From: an uncultured Phycisphaerales bacterium
GTDB lineage: Bacteria > Planctomycetota > Phycisphaerae > Phycisphaerales > UBA1924
Reading direction: 5' to 3'
Length of the DNA: 39,099 nucleotides
Assembly (NCBI GenBank): GCA_937858155.1
Contig: CALLYM010000211.1
Location: 1-39,099 of the forward strand
How positions within the stretch are numbered: position 1 is the stretch's first letter; every line of letters starts with the position of its first letter. Under the pieces are notes generated by a model, which worked only from the letters and a program-made list of their open reading frames with translations, ran no database searches and was not told the origin of the DNA. A program made the position numbers and the translations under genes. This document shows, in pieces, positions 7,977-15,099 of this stretch.

Positions 7977-8921
7977 ATGAAGAAATCGCTGCTTGCCGTC
8001 GTCATTGCGTCGACGTTGGCCGCATCGCCCGCCTACGCTACCAAGATCGGCGTCTCGATGGCCCTGTTCGACGACAACTTCCTCACCGTGCTGCGTAACG
8101 GCATCATCGCCCAGGGCAAGGACATGGGCGTCGAGGTGCAGGTGCTGGACGCCGGCAACGACGTCGCCAAGCAGCTCGACCAGATCAAGAACTTCGCTGC
8201 CAACAAGGTCGACGCCATCATCGTCAACCCGGTCGACACCTCGGCCACGCAGGCGATGTCGGACGCCGCCGCTGCCGCCAAGGTGCCGCTCGTCTACGTC
8301 AACCGGCAGCCGATCAACGTCGACACGCTGCCCGACAACCAGGCCTTCGTCGCCTCCAACGAGGCGGACTCGGGCACCCTCGAGACCAAGCAGATCTGCA
8401 AGCTGCTCGCCGCCAAGGGCCTGAAGGAGGCCAACATCTACGTGCTCGAGGGCGAGCTCTCGAACCAGGCGGCCGTGCAGCGGACGAAGGACATTCACGA
8501 CGTCATGGCGGGCCCCGACTGCGGCGTGAAGCTCAATATCCTCGCCGAGCAGACCGGCAACTGGAAGCGCGAGGAAGGCCAGAACCTGATGACCAACTGG
8601 CTCTCCACCGGCAAGCCCTTCGACGCCGTCATCTCCAACAATGACGAGATGGCCATCGGCGTCATTCAGGCCCTCAAGGCCGCCGGCAAGAAGCCGTCCG
8701 ACACGCCTGTCGGCGGCGTCGACGCCACCCAGGACGCTCTCGCCGCCATGCAGGCCGGCGACCTCGCCGCCACCGTGTTCCAGAACGCGGCCGGACAAGG
8801 CAAGGGCTCGCTCGAGGCCGCCATCAAGCTCTCCAAGGGCGAGAAGGTGGACAAGAAGGTCTACATCCCCTTCGAGCTGGTGACGCCTGAGAACATCGGC
8901 AACTACCTGAAGAAGAACTGA
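7977..8921 (+). CDS. Periplasmic sugar-binding protein of ABC importer 2
   Basis: A 314-residue class I binding protein of the RbsB/Peripla_BP_4 group, not closely similar to the one at 2595. ATG at 7977 follows GGAGGAAA at 7963-7970; an in-frame ATG at 7944 would put the signal peptide too far inside. The leader is MKKSLLAVVIASTLAASPAYA. Lobe motifs are GVSMALFDDNFLTVLRNGII, DAIIVNPVDTSA, VYVNRQPI, AVISNNDEMAIGVIQALKAA and GVDATQDALAAM. Ligand contacts in this family include the NRQP and NND positions. The second importer continues with a permease at 9106 that is cut off. Its own promoter and probable operator lie upstream at 7805-7832. Confidence 0.92.
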   Translation: MKKSLLAVVIASTLAASPAYATKIGVSMALFDDNFLTVLRNGIIAQGKDMGVEVQVLDAGNDVAKQLDQIKNFAANKVDAIIVNPVDTSATQAMSDAAAAAKVPLVYVNRQPINVDTLPDNQAFVASNEADSGTLETKQICKLLAAKGLKEANIYVLEGELSNQAAVQRTKDIHDVMAGPDCGVKLNILAEQTGNWKREEGQNLMTNWLSTGKPFDAVISNNDEMAIGVIQALKAAGKKPSDTPVGGVDATQDALAAMQAGDLAATVFQNAAGQGKGSLEAAIKLSKGEKVDKKVYIPFELVTPENIGNYLKKN

Positions 8922-8933
8922 TTGATCGGCTTG

Positions 8934-8961
8934 GGAAGGGCGGCGTCAGGGCCGCCCTTCC
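8934..8961 (+). other. Strong intercistronic hairpin after binding-protein gene 2
   Basis: An 11-bp perfect stem (GGAAGGGCGGC at 8934-8944, GCCGCCCTTCC at 8951-8961) with a six-base loop begins 12 bases after the stop codon. No T-run follows. It may protect the abundant binding-protein message or partially attenuate permease expression. Confidence 0.6.
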
Positions 8962-9105
8962 TGTGTCTGCGGTCGCCCTGCCGCGGTCGGCCTCAGCATG
9001 TCGGGCACGTTTGGCGTTGGACGCGGGCGTTGGCTCGTGCACAGTGGCTGCAGCGGCGAGCGCCTGCCTCATGCCTCGACGACAGCACTCGACGGGGAGT
9101 GAAAC

Positions 9106-9411
9106 GTGCCTGACAGCAAGCTGGGAGTGGGCGGCGTCGGCTTCGATGCCAGCAAGCGGGATTGGCCGCCGGAGGCCAACGTTCTCGTCGCCCTTATCCT
9201 GATCACCGCCGTCTTCGAGATCCTGGGCCGGATTTTCATCGGCGACAGCTTCCTGTTCAACACCCGCTCCGACGTCTCCGGGCTGTTCAACAACCAGCGC
9301 CTGCAAGTGATCATCCTGCAGGTGTCCATCGTCGGCATCATCGCCATCGGCGTCACCCAGGTGATCATCTCCGGCGGTATCGACCTGTCCTCCGGCTCCA
9401 TCGTCGGCGCC
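9106..9411 (+). CDS. Sugar ABC transporter permease 2, N-terminal part (truncated at junction)
   Basis: A GTG start at 9106 is supported by GGGGAG at 9094-9099. About 102 residues fit a CUT2 (RbsC-like) permease: a soluble lead (DWPPEANVLVALILITAVFE), a second hydrophobic stretch (VIILQVSIVGIIAIGVTQVI) and the family motif SGGIDLSSGSIVGAT. Directly after this motif, where another four or more helices should come, the frame turns into Pro/Arg/Ser-rich sequence (TPPAPSTPRAPSRTPS) without family character, and the gene content changes to a different bacterial group. I therefore end the gene at about 9411 and treat the frame's continuation to 9795 as non-genic. Loss of the rest is best explained by a contig junction. 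Confidence 0.8.
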
Positions 9412-9511
9412 ACGACGCCGCCCGCGCCGTCGACACCGCGAGCACCGTCGCGAACACCGTCGCGAGCGACGCTCGCGGCAGGCTCACACCGATCGCTCGC
9501 GGTCCGACCAT
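9412..9511 (-). CDS. Possible secreted protein, signal-peptide fragment only
   Basis: On the minus strand an ATG at 9511 opens a frame starting MVGPRAIGVSLPRASLATVF and continuing through a hydrophobic stretch to STARAA, which looks like a signal peptide with an A-x-A cleavage site. It lies 64 bases downstream of the export lipoprotein gene on the same strand, as the next operon member would. The sequence is lost at the junction near 9411, so the family cannot be named. A weak purine-rich stretch (GAGGTCAAGG) precedes the start. The call is tentative because GC-rich sequence readily yields such frames. Confidence 0.4.
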
Positions 9512-9575
9512 TCTCGAACCTTGACCTCGAATCGCCCCGCGCGCCAGCGACGGCAACGGCCGCGCGCCGCGACGA

Positions 9576-10202
9576 TCAGTACAGCCGCTCGGGCACCTCG
9601 ATGATGTCGCCGGGTCGCACGGGCACGTTCGGCTGCTCGCCGTTCGAGATCGCCTTCACGTCGATCTCGTCCGTCGACTGCATCCCGTCGGAGCCGGTGC
9701 GCGTGAGGCGCACCGCGGTGCGCTTCGCCAGGTCCGTGAAGCCGCCGGCCGCCGCGATCGCCTCGACGATCGTCATGTTCGAGACGAAGGGATAATTGCC
9801 GGGCTTCTGCACCTTGCCCGTGACGGTGATCTTCCGCGAGATCTGCTCCTTCACGAGGATGGAGACCTGGGGATGCTTGAGGTACTTCTCGGCGAGGCGC
9901 TTGGCGATCTCGGCGGCGGCCTGGTGCGGGTCGAGCCCCTCCAGCTTCATCTGCCCGATGAGCGGGTAGTCGATCGTCCCGTCGGAGGAGAGGCGGTAGG
10001 GGCCGGAGAGATCGGCCTCGCCGAAGACGCGCACCTCGAAGAGATCGCCGGGCCCGAGCGCCAGCTCGTCGATCTGCACGCCCCGCTGCGGCTCGCCCGT
10101 CGAGCGGCGCACGTGCGTCGTCGTCGGACATCCCCCGAGGAGCGCCAGCGCCACGAGCGCCGGGCCCAGTCGCCAACGCCGGCTCCATCGCCCGCGTCGC
10201 AT
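9576..10202 (-). CDS. Polysaccharide export lipoprotein, short Wza/OPX type
   Basis: The 208-residue lipoprotein has a lipobox (LVALALLGGC), so it should be anchored to the outer membrane. It has one Poly_export domain (LALGPGDLFEVRVFGEADLS, GTIDYPLIGQMKLEGL, ILVKEQISRKITVTG) and one SLBB-like domain (GKVQKPGNYPF, VEAIAAAGGFTDLA, VRPGDIIEVPE). It then stops; the C-terminal amphipathic helix that forms the outer-membrane pore in E. coli Wza (about 380 residues) is absent. ATG at 10202 lies seven bases past the stop of the beta-barrel gene. A short OPX protein paired with a dedicated barrel is the arrangement described for Myxococcota, where the barrel provides the membrane channel. The exported polymer is unknown. 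Confidence 0.85.
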   Translation of the reverse strand: MRRGRWSRRWRLGPALVALALLGGCPTTTHVRRSTGEPQRGVQIDELALGPGDLFEVRVFGEADLSGPYRLSSDGTIDYPLIGQMKLEGLDPHQAAAEIAKRLAEKYLKHPQVSILVKEQISRKITVTGKVQKPGNYPFVSNMTIVEAIAAAGGFTDLAKRTAVRLTRTGSDGMQSTDEIDVKAISNGEQPNVPVRPGDIIEVPERLY

Positions 10203-10209
10203 CGCTCGC

Positions 10210-11631
10210 CTAATAGGCCAGCGCGAGGCGCAGCCAGACGTCGTTGCGGAGGTAGTCGCAGGGCAGCGCATTCACCACGCCCGCGCCGCTCTGCAGACGG
10301 CAATTGGAGAAGTCCTTCGCGAGGTCATCCCCAATGCTGATGATCAAATAATCCTTGATCGGCAGGTCGATCCCGACGTGCAGCGCGAGGATGTTGTCGA
10401 CGCGGCCATTGAGCAGGCTGTCGGCGGTGAGGTTGCCCTCGTACTGGCGGCGCTCCCAGGCGAACTTGATATTGCCGACGAGGCGCCAGATCTGCTGGTT
10501 GTAATTGATATAGGCGGTGTCGAGCATGTAGTACGTGCCGATCAGCGCCTGTGAGAAATCGTGACGGAACCCGAGGGCGAGGATGGTCGTCGCGCCCGGG
10601 CGCCATTCGAGCTCGGCGAGCCCGATCGGCAGGTTGTACGAGGGGCTGTTCGGGTAGCTCGCGTTCGACTGCGTGAAGCTGTTGCCGTAGCCGACGTTCA
10701 GGTTGACCGAGAGCTTGGGCGTGATGAGGCCGATGAGGCCGGCCACGGCGCGGAACGGATACGCGGGCGGCGGCGTGTTCGGCGAAGTCCCGCCCCAGAC
10801 GTAGTTGTTCGTCGTCTCGGAGATGTTGATGTACACGCCCGTCTTCGGGAAGAAGTTCCAGCGGAGGCGGAGCTGGAAGTCGTTCCAGAGGAGGCTCTTC
10901 GCCGTGAGCACCGGCGAGCTCTCGTAGTAGCTGATGCCGAGCGTGTACTGCAGCGTGGCCTCGAGGCGCCCGCCGCCGGGACGGTAGCGGATGCGGAGGC
11001 CGAGCTGGTTCTGGTCATTGTTGATGTTCTGCGCCTGCGCGCCGACGAAGGCCGCGCGCACGAGCGCATACGGCGGCTCCGACGTGCGGACGAAGTTGTC
11101 GAAGAGATCGACGGTCCACTCGCCGAAGGGGAAGATCGAGAGGAGCAGGCCGCCCTCGGCGCCGATCGTGTAGTGCTGATTCAGCGTCGGGTCCGTCGAG
11201 AGCAGGAAGCGGAGCGGCAGGCCGAGGTGGAGGCGGAAGTCGAGCGCGTGGGGCTCGTTGCCGCCGCGCTGGACGGGGTTGGTGGCGATGTCCAGCGTCG
11301 GGCGGAACGAGAGATAGGCGGCGCCGCGCGCGGGATCGCAGCGGTTCGGATCCGTCGGCAGGCCGACGGCGCTGCAGCCCGTCGTGTCGCCCGACGAATA
11401 GAACACGTTGCTGTCGTAGCCGGCGCCGAGGGAGGCGCCGAGGTGCAGGACCAGCGAGTCGCTGATCTTGAAGCCCGGGCCTTCCGCGCGGGCGGGGCCG
11501 GCAGCGAGGAGCGAGGAGACGGCGGCAACGACGGCAGCCACGAAGCGGGCCCGCTTGCCGGGCGCCTTTTCGGACACATGGCCGGGTACGAGGATTCCCG
11601 GCCTGCCGTTCGGCTGTGAGGAGGAGGGCAC
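10210..11631 (-). CDS. Outer-membrane beta-barrel protein paired with the export lipoprotein
   Basis: A 473-residue protein with a signal peptide (basic KAPGKRARF, hydrophobic VAAVVAAVSSLLAA, cleavage near ARA-EG). Amphipathic beta strands with alternating aromatic residues follow (HLGASLGAGYDSNVFYSS, LQYTLGISYYESS, IYINISETTNNYVWGG, ALGFRHDFSQALIGTYYM), ending in LRLALAY, an outer-membrane barrel C-terminus with terminal aromatic. The start is uncertain: GTG at 11631 gives the longest frame, and an in-frame GTG at 11577 would give a tighter signal peptide. It is encoded immediately before the short Wza-type lipoprotein, so it may be the Wzp-like porin for polysaccharide passage. I infer this from topology and neighbour, not from a diagnostic motif. 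Confidence 0.75.
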   Translation of the reverse strand: MPSSSQPNGRPGILVPGHVSEKAPGKRARFVAAVVAAVSSLLAAGPARAEGPGFKISDSLVLHLGASLGAGYDSNVFYSSGDTTGCSAVGLPTDPNRCDPARGAAYLSFRPTLDIATNPVQRGGNEPHALDFRLHLGLPLRFLLSTDPTLNQHYTIGAEGGLLLSIFPFGEWTVDLFDNFVRTSEPPYALVRAAFVGAQAQNINNDQNQLGLRIRYRPGGGRLEATLQYTLGISYYESSPVLTAKSLLWNDFQLRLRWNFFPKTGVYINISETTNNYVWGGTSPNTPPPAYPFRAVAGLIGLITPKLSVNLNVGYGNSFTQSNASYPNSPSYNLPIGLAELEWRPGATTILALGFRHDFSQALIGTYYMLDTAYINYNQQIWRLVGNIKFAWERRQYEGNLTADSLLNGRVDNILALHVGIDLPIKDYLIISIGDDLAKDFSNCRLQSGAGVVNALPCDYLRNDVWLRLALAY

Positions 11632-11664
11632 GATGAAGTATTCGTTGAGGGGCGCGTTGGCGAT

Positions 11665-12201
11665 TTAGAAGGCGGTGGCGAGCGGCGGCCGCGTCGTGTC
11701 GACAGGCGGCAGCGGGAAGGCGGTGAAGTCCTTCTGCGGGATGCTCGGATCGATCTCCTCCGAACGCTGCACACCACCGACGTAGCTCAGGTCGTCGCCC
11801 ACGCAGTTGCGGGCCTCGGTGCCGAGGACGAGCACCTTCTGGAAGAGGATCGAGACGCGCTGGTACTCGTGACGGCGACCGTCGTCGTCGCCCTTGCCCA
11901 TCGCCTCGTTGAGGTTGCCCATCGCGGTGTCGGCGACGGCCATGTGGCCCTTCACCTGCACCATCTTGTCGTTCACGCAATTGAGCTTGATGACGTCCTT
12001 CTGCTTCTTCGCCTGCTCCTGAAGCTGCGCGATGTCGCGCACGGTCTCCTGCATCTTCGACACGCTGTCCTTCGCACGCGACAACATGTCCGACGAGGAG
12101 AGGTTCGTGTCGGGCGTGGCGTCGGGCGCTGCCAGCGCGGCGGTGGCGCAGAGCGCGAGCCCGATGGCAGGGAGCGAGATGCGGAAACGGACGGTCTTCA
12201 T
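11665..12201 (-). CDS. Secreted coiled-coil protein of unknown function
   Basis: A 178-residue protein. ATG at 12201 is preceded by an AAAGGG-type Shine-Dalgarno. The leader ISLPAIGLALCATAALAA should direct export. The mature protein has a heptad-like helical stretch (SRAKDSVSKMQETVRDIAQL, then QEQAKKQKDVIKLNCVNDK). Two Cys residues (LNCVND and ARNCVGD) are spaced for a disulfide, and the tail is Pro-rich (FTAFPLPPVDTTRPP). I do not recognise a named family. It is the first gene after a strong promoter at 12258-12287 and 33 bases before the beta-barrel gene, so a periplasmic accessory role in the export system is a fair guess only. Confidence 0.7.
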   Translation of the reverse strand: MKTVRFRISLPAIGLALCATAALAAPDATPDTNLSSSDMLSRAKDSVSKMQETVRDIAQLQEQAKKQKDVIKLNCVNDKMVQVKGHMAVADTAMGNLNEAMGKGDDDGRRHEYQRVSILFQKVLVLGTEARNCVGDDLSYVGGVQRSEEIDPSIPQKDFTAFPLPPVDTTRPPLATAF

Positions 12202-12257
12202 CGATAAGCCCTTTCGAGGCGCCACGAGCGCGCCGACTCCGGCCCGTCGAGTCGCGC

Positions 12258-12287
12258 AGTATAGAAACCCGAATTCGCGCGTGTCAA
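12258..12287 (-). promoter_or_regulatory. Sigma-70-like promoter for the export operon
   Basis: On the minus strand TTGACA (12282-12287, perfect consensus) is followed after 18 bases by TATACT (12258-12263, five of six). Transcription would begin near 12251, about 50 bases before the ATG at 12201. It is the best consensus promoter seen in the window. Confidence 0.65.
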
Positions 12288-12443
12288 CTCTTCCGCCATG
12301 GAGGCTTTGTGCGGTTTTCTTGATGCGCCGACGAGCATTCGGGTTTGGCCTGGTGCCTCGTTGAGTATGTGTCGCGGCGTCGGAGGATCGTTCAGATCGG
12401 GGCCGCGGACAGGGCGGAGGGCGATCAGCGGGCGGGAAATGGG

Positions 12444-12700
12444 CTACTTCGACGCCTGGAAGATGAACGGATAGGAGAAGTGCACCTCGCCGCCGTCGGG
12501 GGCCGGGAAGCGCCAGCTCTTCACGATCGAGGTGATGCAGGTGTTCACCTCGTCGTCGTGGAGGGTGTCGGCGCCGATGTCGGCCCCGGTGACCTTGCCG
12601 ACGGCGCTGACGGTGAACTGGAGCTCGACCTTGCCGGAGAGGTTGGGGTTGCGCTTGAGGGCGCGCTCGTAGCACGCGATGATCGCGCCCTTGCGGCGGC
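12444..12700 (-). CDS. AgmX/PglI-like protein, C-terminal TonB-like domain (5' part lost at junction)
   Basis: About 85 residues survive. They read as the C-terminal domain of myxobacterial AgmX/PglI-type and related energy-transducer proteins: RRKGAIIACYERALKRNPNL, SGKVELQFTVSAVGKVTGAD, a Cys in VNTCITSIVKSWRFPAPDGG, and the ending VHFSYPFIFQASK. The paired Cys (ACYERAL and NTCITS) and the WRFPxPxGG motif are family hallmarks. Such domains usually end long proteins with Pro/Ala-rich or zinc-ribbon/FHA N-terminal regions, all missing here. The frame's apparent start (MPTSLL) comes from the far side of a sequence change at about 12700-12710. It is likely periplasmic. Its presence supports a Myxococcota origin for this piece. 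Confidence 0.75.
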
Positions 12701-12710
12701 GGAGGAGAGA

Positions 12711-13085
12711 TGTCGGCAATATCTCGAACCTTCACCACACCGAGCTGAATACGCTTATCCGGAAAGACCCTCGCTCCCCCGAACCAGCCCTGCTGATTTT
12801 CTTGCGGAGCGCCGGAGACGACAGTACCTGGGACGGGCCGAAACTCCAGCGGGTACTCGGGCGTCGGCGATGTGAAGTAGTTGTTCGGTACAGGGTCCGA
12901 GAGCTTGCAGCGCGCATCGAGAGTCGCGTTGCAATCGAACCCATGGCCGTGCCCTGGCAAGTAGGAGATTCGGGTATGGTCGACAAATGCACGTATCGAC
13001 TGGCCTTCGCTGTCGTAGTAGCCGTAGTACGTGTCCGTCGTGCGCGGCAAGAACCGGTCGGTGCTGACGGCGTCCAGATCGTGCC
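12711..13085 (-). CDS. Unrecognised protein fragment between two junctions
   Basis: An open minus-strand frame of about 120 residues has normal amino-acid composition, unlike the shadow frames around it: RTTDTYYGYYDSEGQSIRAF, ISYLPGHGHGFDCNATLDAR, NNYFTSPTPEYPLEFRPVPG, ENQQGWFGGARVFPDKRIQL. It is rich in Tyr, Asn and Gly and has two Cys, like an extracellular protein. Local GC is lower (about 52-63% per 60 bases by my count) than on either side. Both ends are cut: downstream it meets the AgmX-like domain on the same strand in another frame, and upstream it meets the DUF2959 gene on the opposite strand. I cannot assign a family. Confidence 0.4.
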
Positions 13086-13104
13086 TCGTGATGCGGGGCA
13101 GGCC

Positions 13105-13689
13105 CAGCAGCAGCGGGGTCTCGAACAGCAGCGCGAGCAGCTCGTCGCGCGCGTGCAGGACACGAAGGAAGCCCAGCAGGACGCCAAGAAAGAGTTCCAG
13201 TCCGCGCTCGACCAGTTCCTGGCCATCACGGGCAAGCACGGCAAGTTCACGGACCTGGAGTCCAAGTACCACAAGCTCCAGGGCGAGTACGAGGACGCCA
13301 AGGACGCGGCCGACACCGTCCACAAGCGCATCGCCAGCGTCGAAGACGTCAGCTCCGCGCTGTTCAAAGAATGGCGGGGCGAGTTGAACCAGTACGAGAG
13401 CCCGGCGATGCGGTCCAACAGCGAGCGCCTGCTGCGTGACACCGAACGCAAGTACGACCAGCTGCACGACGCCATGAAAGCCGCCGAGGCAATGATGGAC
13501 CCTGTGCTGTCCGCCTTCCGCGACCAGACGCTCTTCCTGAAGCACAACCTCAACGCCCAGGCGATCGCCAGCCTGCAGGACGACGCGACCCAGATTCAGG
13601 GGGATGTCGCCCGCCTGATCCAGGACATGCAGAAGTCGATTGACGAGGCGACCGCCTTTATCGATCAGATGAACAAGCAGGGTGCTTAA
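13105..13689 (+). CDS. DUF2959 family protein, 5' end truncated
   Basis: Roughly 195 residues match DUF2959 along their length: QLVARVQDTKEAQQDAKKEF, DLESKYHKLQGEYEDAKDAA, RIASVEDVSSALFKEWRGEL, then RRY-type KYDQLHDAMKAAEAMMDPVL and FRDQTLFLKHNLNAQAIASL. The whole is a long alpha-helical coiled coil. Family members normally begin with a short lipoprotein or signal sequence ending in a YYxxxExxGxxKRE-like segment. Here that start is missing, and the frame instead runs upstream into unrelated sequence near 13080-13110. The function of the family is unknown. Secretion is expected but the signal cannot be seen. The gene is followed closely by a secreted planctomycete-type hydrolase, so it probably belongs to that genome piece. 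Confidence 0.75.
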   Translation, partial: QQQRGLEQQREQLVARVQDTKEAQQDAKKEFQSALDQFLAITGKHGKFTDLESKYHKLQGEYEDAKDAADTVHKRIASVEDVSSALFKEWRGELNQYESPAMRSNSERLLRDTERKYDQLHDAMKAAEAMMDPVLSAFRDQTLFLKHNLNAQAIASLQDDATQIQGDVARLIQDMQKSIDEATAFIDQMNKQGA

Positions 13690-13809
13690 GTGGGTGGCAG
13701 TACGTATGCCCAGGGCGCAAATTCGGGTGGTTCCGAGCGTCCTTCCGCGTGGTTATCCGGAACTTTGCTTGCACTTGCCGCGGATTGTGGCATGATTGTG
13801 CCAGACCCT

Positions 13810-15096
13810 ATGCGCGCCGCCCGCCTCATCCCTGCCCTTGCGTGCCTGGCCGCCGCTTCCACGGCGAACGCCGACCTGTGCCGAAACCTGCCCCAGGCAT
13901 ACGCGGACACTCGCCTTGCGATGGAGAACGGCGCGGGCAGCATCGTCTGCCTGGGCGACTCGCTCACGTTCCGCCCCGGTGCGCTCTACGACGGGCTGCG
14001 GCACCTCATCATCAACCGATACGGCGATGGCGGCGTCGGTTACCGCGGCTGCTCGATCTGGAGTGGTGCGCTCTTGAGCAACACAGCGTGGCTGCGCGGC
14101 GTGATCAACAGCGACTCAAGCCCGTACTACTCGCTCGACGGCATGTGGGCCTCGCACGCGGACAGCGTGCCGGGCTGGATCGAGATCACGGCGTACAACC
14201 CGGTCGTGTCCCTTCACTACGCGGCGCAGGTGGGGGGCGGGTCGTTCATCGTGCGGTACCCCGACGGAACGTTCGAACGCATCCAGACCTACAGCCCGGT
14301 GCCGCAGGTCCGCACGCTCACCATCACCATGCCCCCGGGCTCACCCCCGAATTCTCGCGTGAGGTTTGAGCCCCAGCCGGGCGGAACGGTCACCTTCCTG
14401 GGTTGGGAGAACCGCACGCAGAACGCCGCACCCCGCGTCCACCGCGTCGCCAATGGCGGATGGGGCATTAACACCTACCTGCGTCGGAACTGGACGTTCG
14501 ACCAGCAGATGGTGCAGTTGCAGCCGTCGCTTATCTTGGTCATGCTGGGGCAGAACGACGCGTACGAGACGCGGGCCTCTTTCGGCGCGAAGATGATCCA
14601 GCTGGTCGACCGCCTGCGGGCGGCCGTGCCCGCGGCCGAGATTGTGCTGATTTCCTCCTACGACGCTAACGCGCCGTGGAACGCGGTGACGGCGGCGGGC
14701 ATGGAGGACGCGGCCATCGCGAGGAACACGGGGTTCATCGACCTGTTCCACGCCGGCGGCACCCACGCGTTCTTCGCGCAGCAGGGCTACCTCGACGTGG
14801 ACGGCGTGCACTGGCTGCCCGCGGGCGGCGACTACGTCGCCGACCTTGTGCTGGGCGCACTGGAGAGTGGGGGCGGAAACCTGTTGCCCTGCAGCGACGT
14901 GGACTTCAATAACGACGGGCTCTTCCCCGACGTCGCCGACATCGACGCGCTGCTCGGCGTGTTCAGCGGCGGACCCTGTCCGTCCGACGATGGCTGGTGC
15001 GACTCCATCGACTTCAACCGTGACGGCCTGTTTCCTGACACGCAGGACATCGACGACTTCCTGAGCGTGTTCAGCGGCGGCGTGTGCGGGGGATAA
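13810..15096 (+). CDS. Secreted SGNH/GDSL hydrolase with two C-terminal dockerin-like repeats
   Basis: I start at ATG 13810, which opens directly into a signal peptide (MRAARLIPALACLAAASTAN, cleavage near ANA-DL); ATG 13792 is possible and the frame is open upstream. The catalytic domain shows CLGDSLTF (nucleophile Ser, block I), VMLGQNDAYE (block III) and VDGVHWLPAGGDYV (Asp and His, block V), so it should be an extracellular esterase or carbohydrate deacetylase. The last 80 residues hold two EF-hand-like units, DVDFNNDGLFPDVADIDALL and SIDFNRDGLFPDTQDIDDFL, each ending VFSGG and flanked by Cys. The same modules end two other secreted proteins here (33092-34471, 34679-36637). It converges with the next gene, three bases apart. 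Confidence 0.85.
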   Translation: MRAARLIPALACLAAASTANADLCRNLPQAYADTRLAMENGAGSIVCLGDSLTFRPGALYDGLRHLIINRYGDGGVGYRGCSIWSGALLSNTAWLRGVINSDSSPYYSLDGMWASHADSVPGWIEITAYNPVVSLHYAAQVGGGSFIVRYPDGTFERIQTYSPVPQVRTLTITMPPGSPPNSRVRFEPQPGGTVTFLGWENRTQNAAPRVHRVANGGWGINTYLRRNWTFDQQMVQLQPSLILVMLGQNDAYETRASFGAKMIQLVDRLRAAVPAAEIVLISSYDANAPWNAVTAAGMEDAAIARNTGFIDLFHAGGTHAFFAQQGYLDVDGVHWLPAGGDYVADLVLGALESGGGNLLPCSDVDFNNDGLFPDVADIDALLGVFSGGPCPSDDGWCDSIDFNRDGLFPDTQDIDDFLSVFSGGVCGG

Positions 15097-15099
15097 GGA

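Noticed and set aside
9420-9475. Short GCGAGC/GTCGCG repeats as a possible repeat array
   Set aside because: The units are irregular and short, explained by GC-rich codons of a signal-peptide region; there is no spacer-repeat structure.
9412-9795. Continuation of the permease frame as a 127-residue Pro/Arg/Ser-rich C-terminal domain
   Set aside because: It has no permease character, overlaps the minus-strand export lipoprotein gene in antisense and begins exactly at the composition change, so it is frame noise.
12679-13104. Upstream extension of the DUF2959 frame
   Set aside because: The residues lack family match and are antisense to the orphan fragment, which has better protein composition.
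11665-13545. A 626-codon minus-strand open frame read as one large protein
   Set aside because: It strings together three unrelated stretches: antisense of DUF2959, the orphan fragment and the coiled-coil gene. Only the last has its own start and ribosome site.
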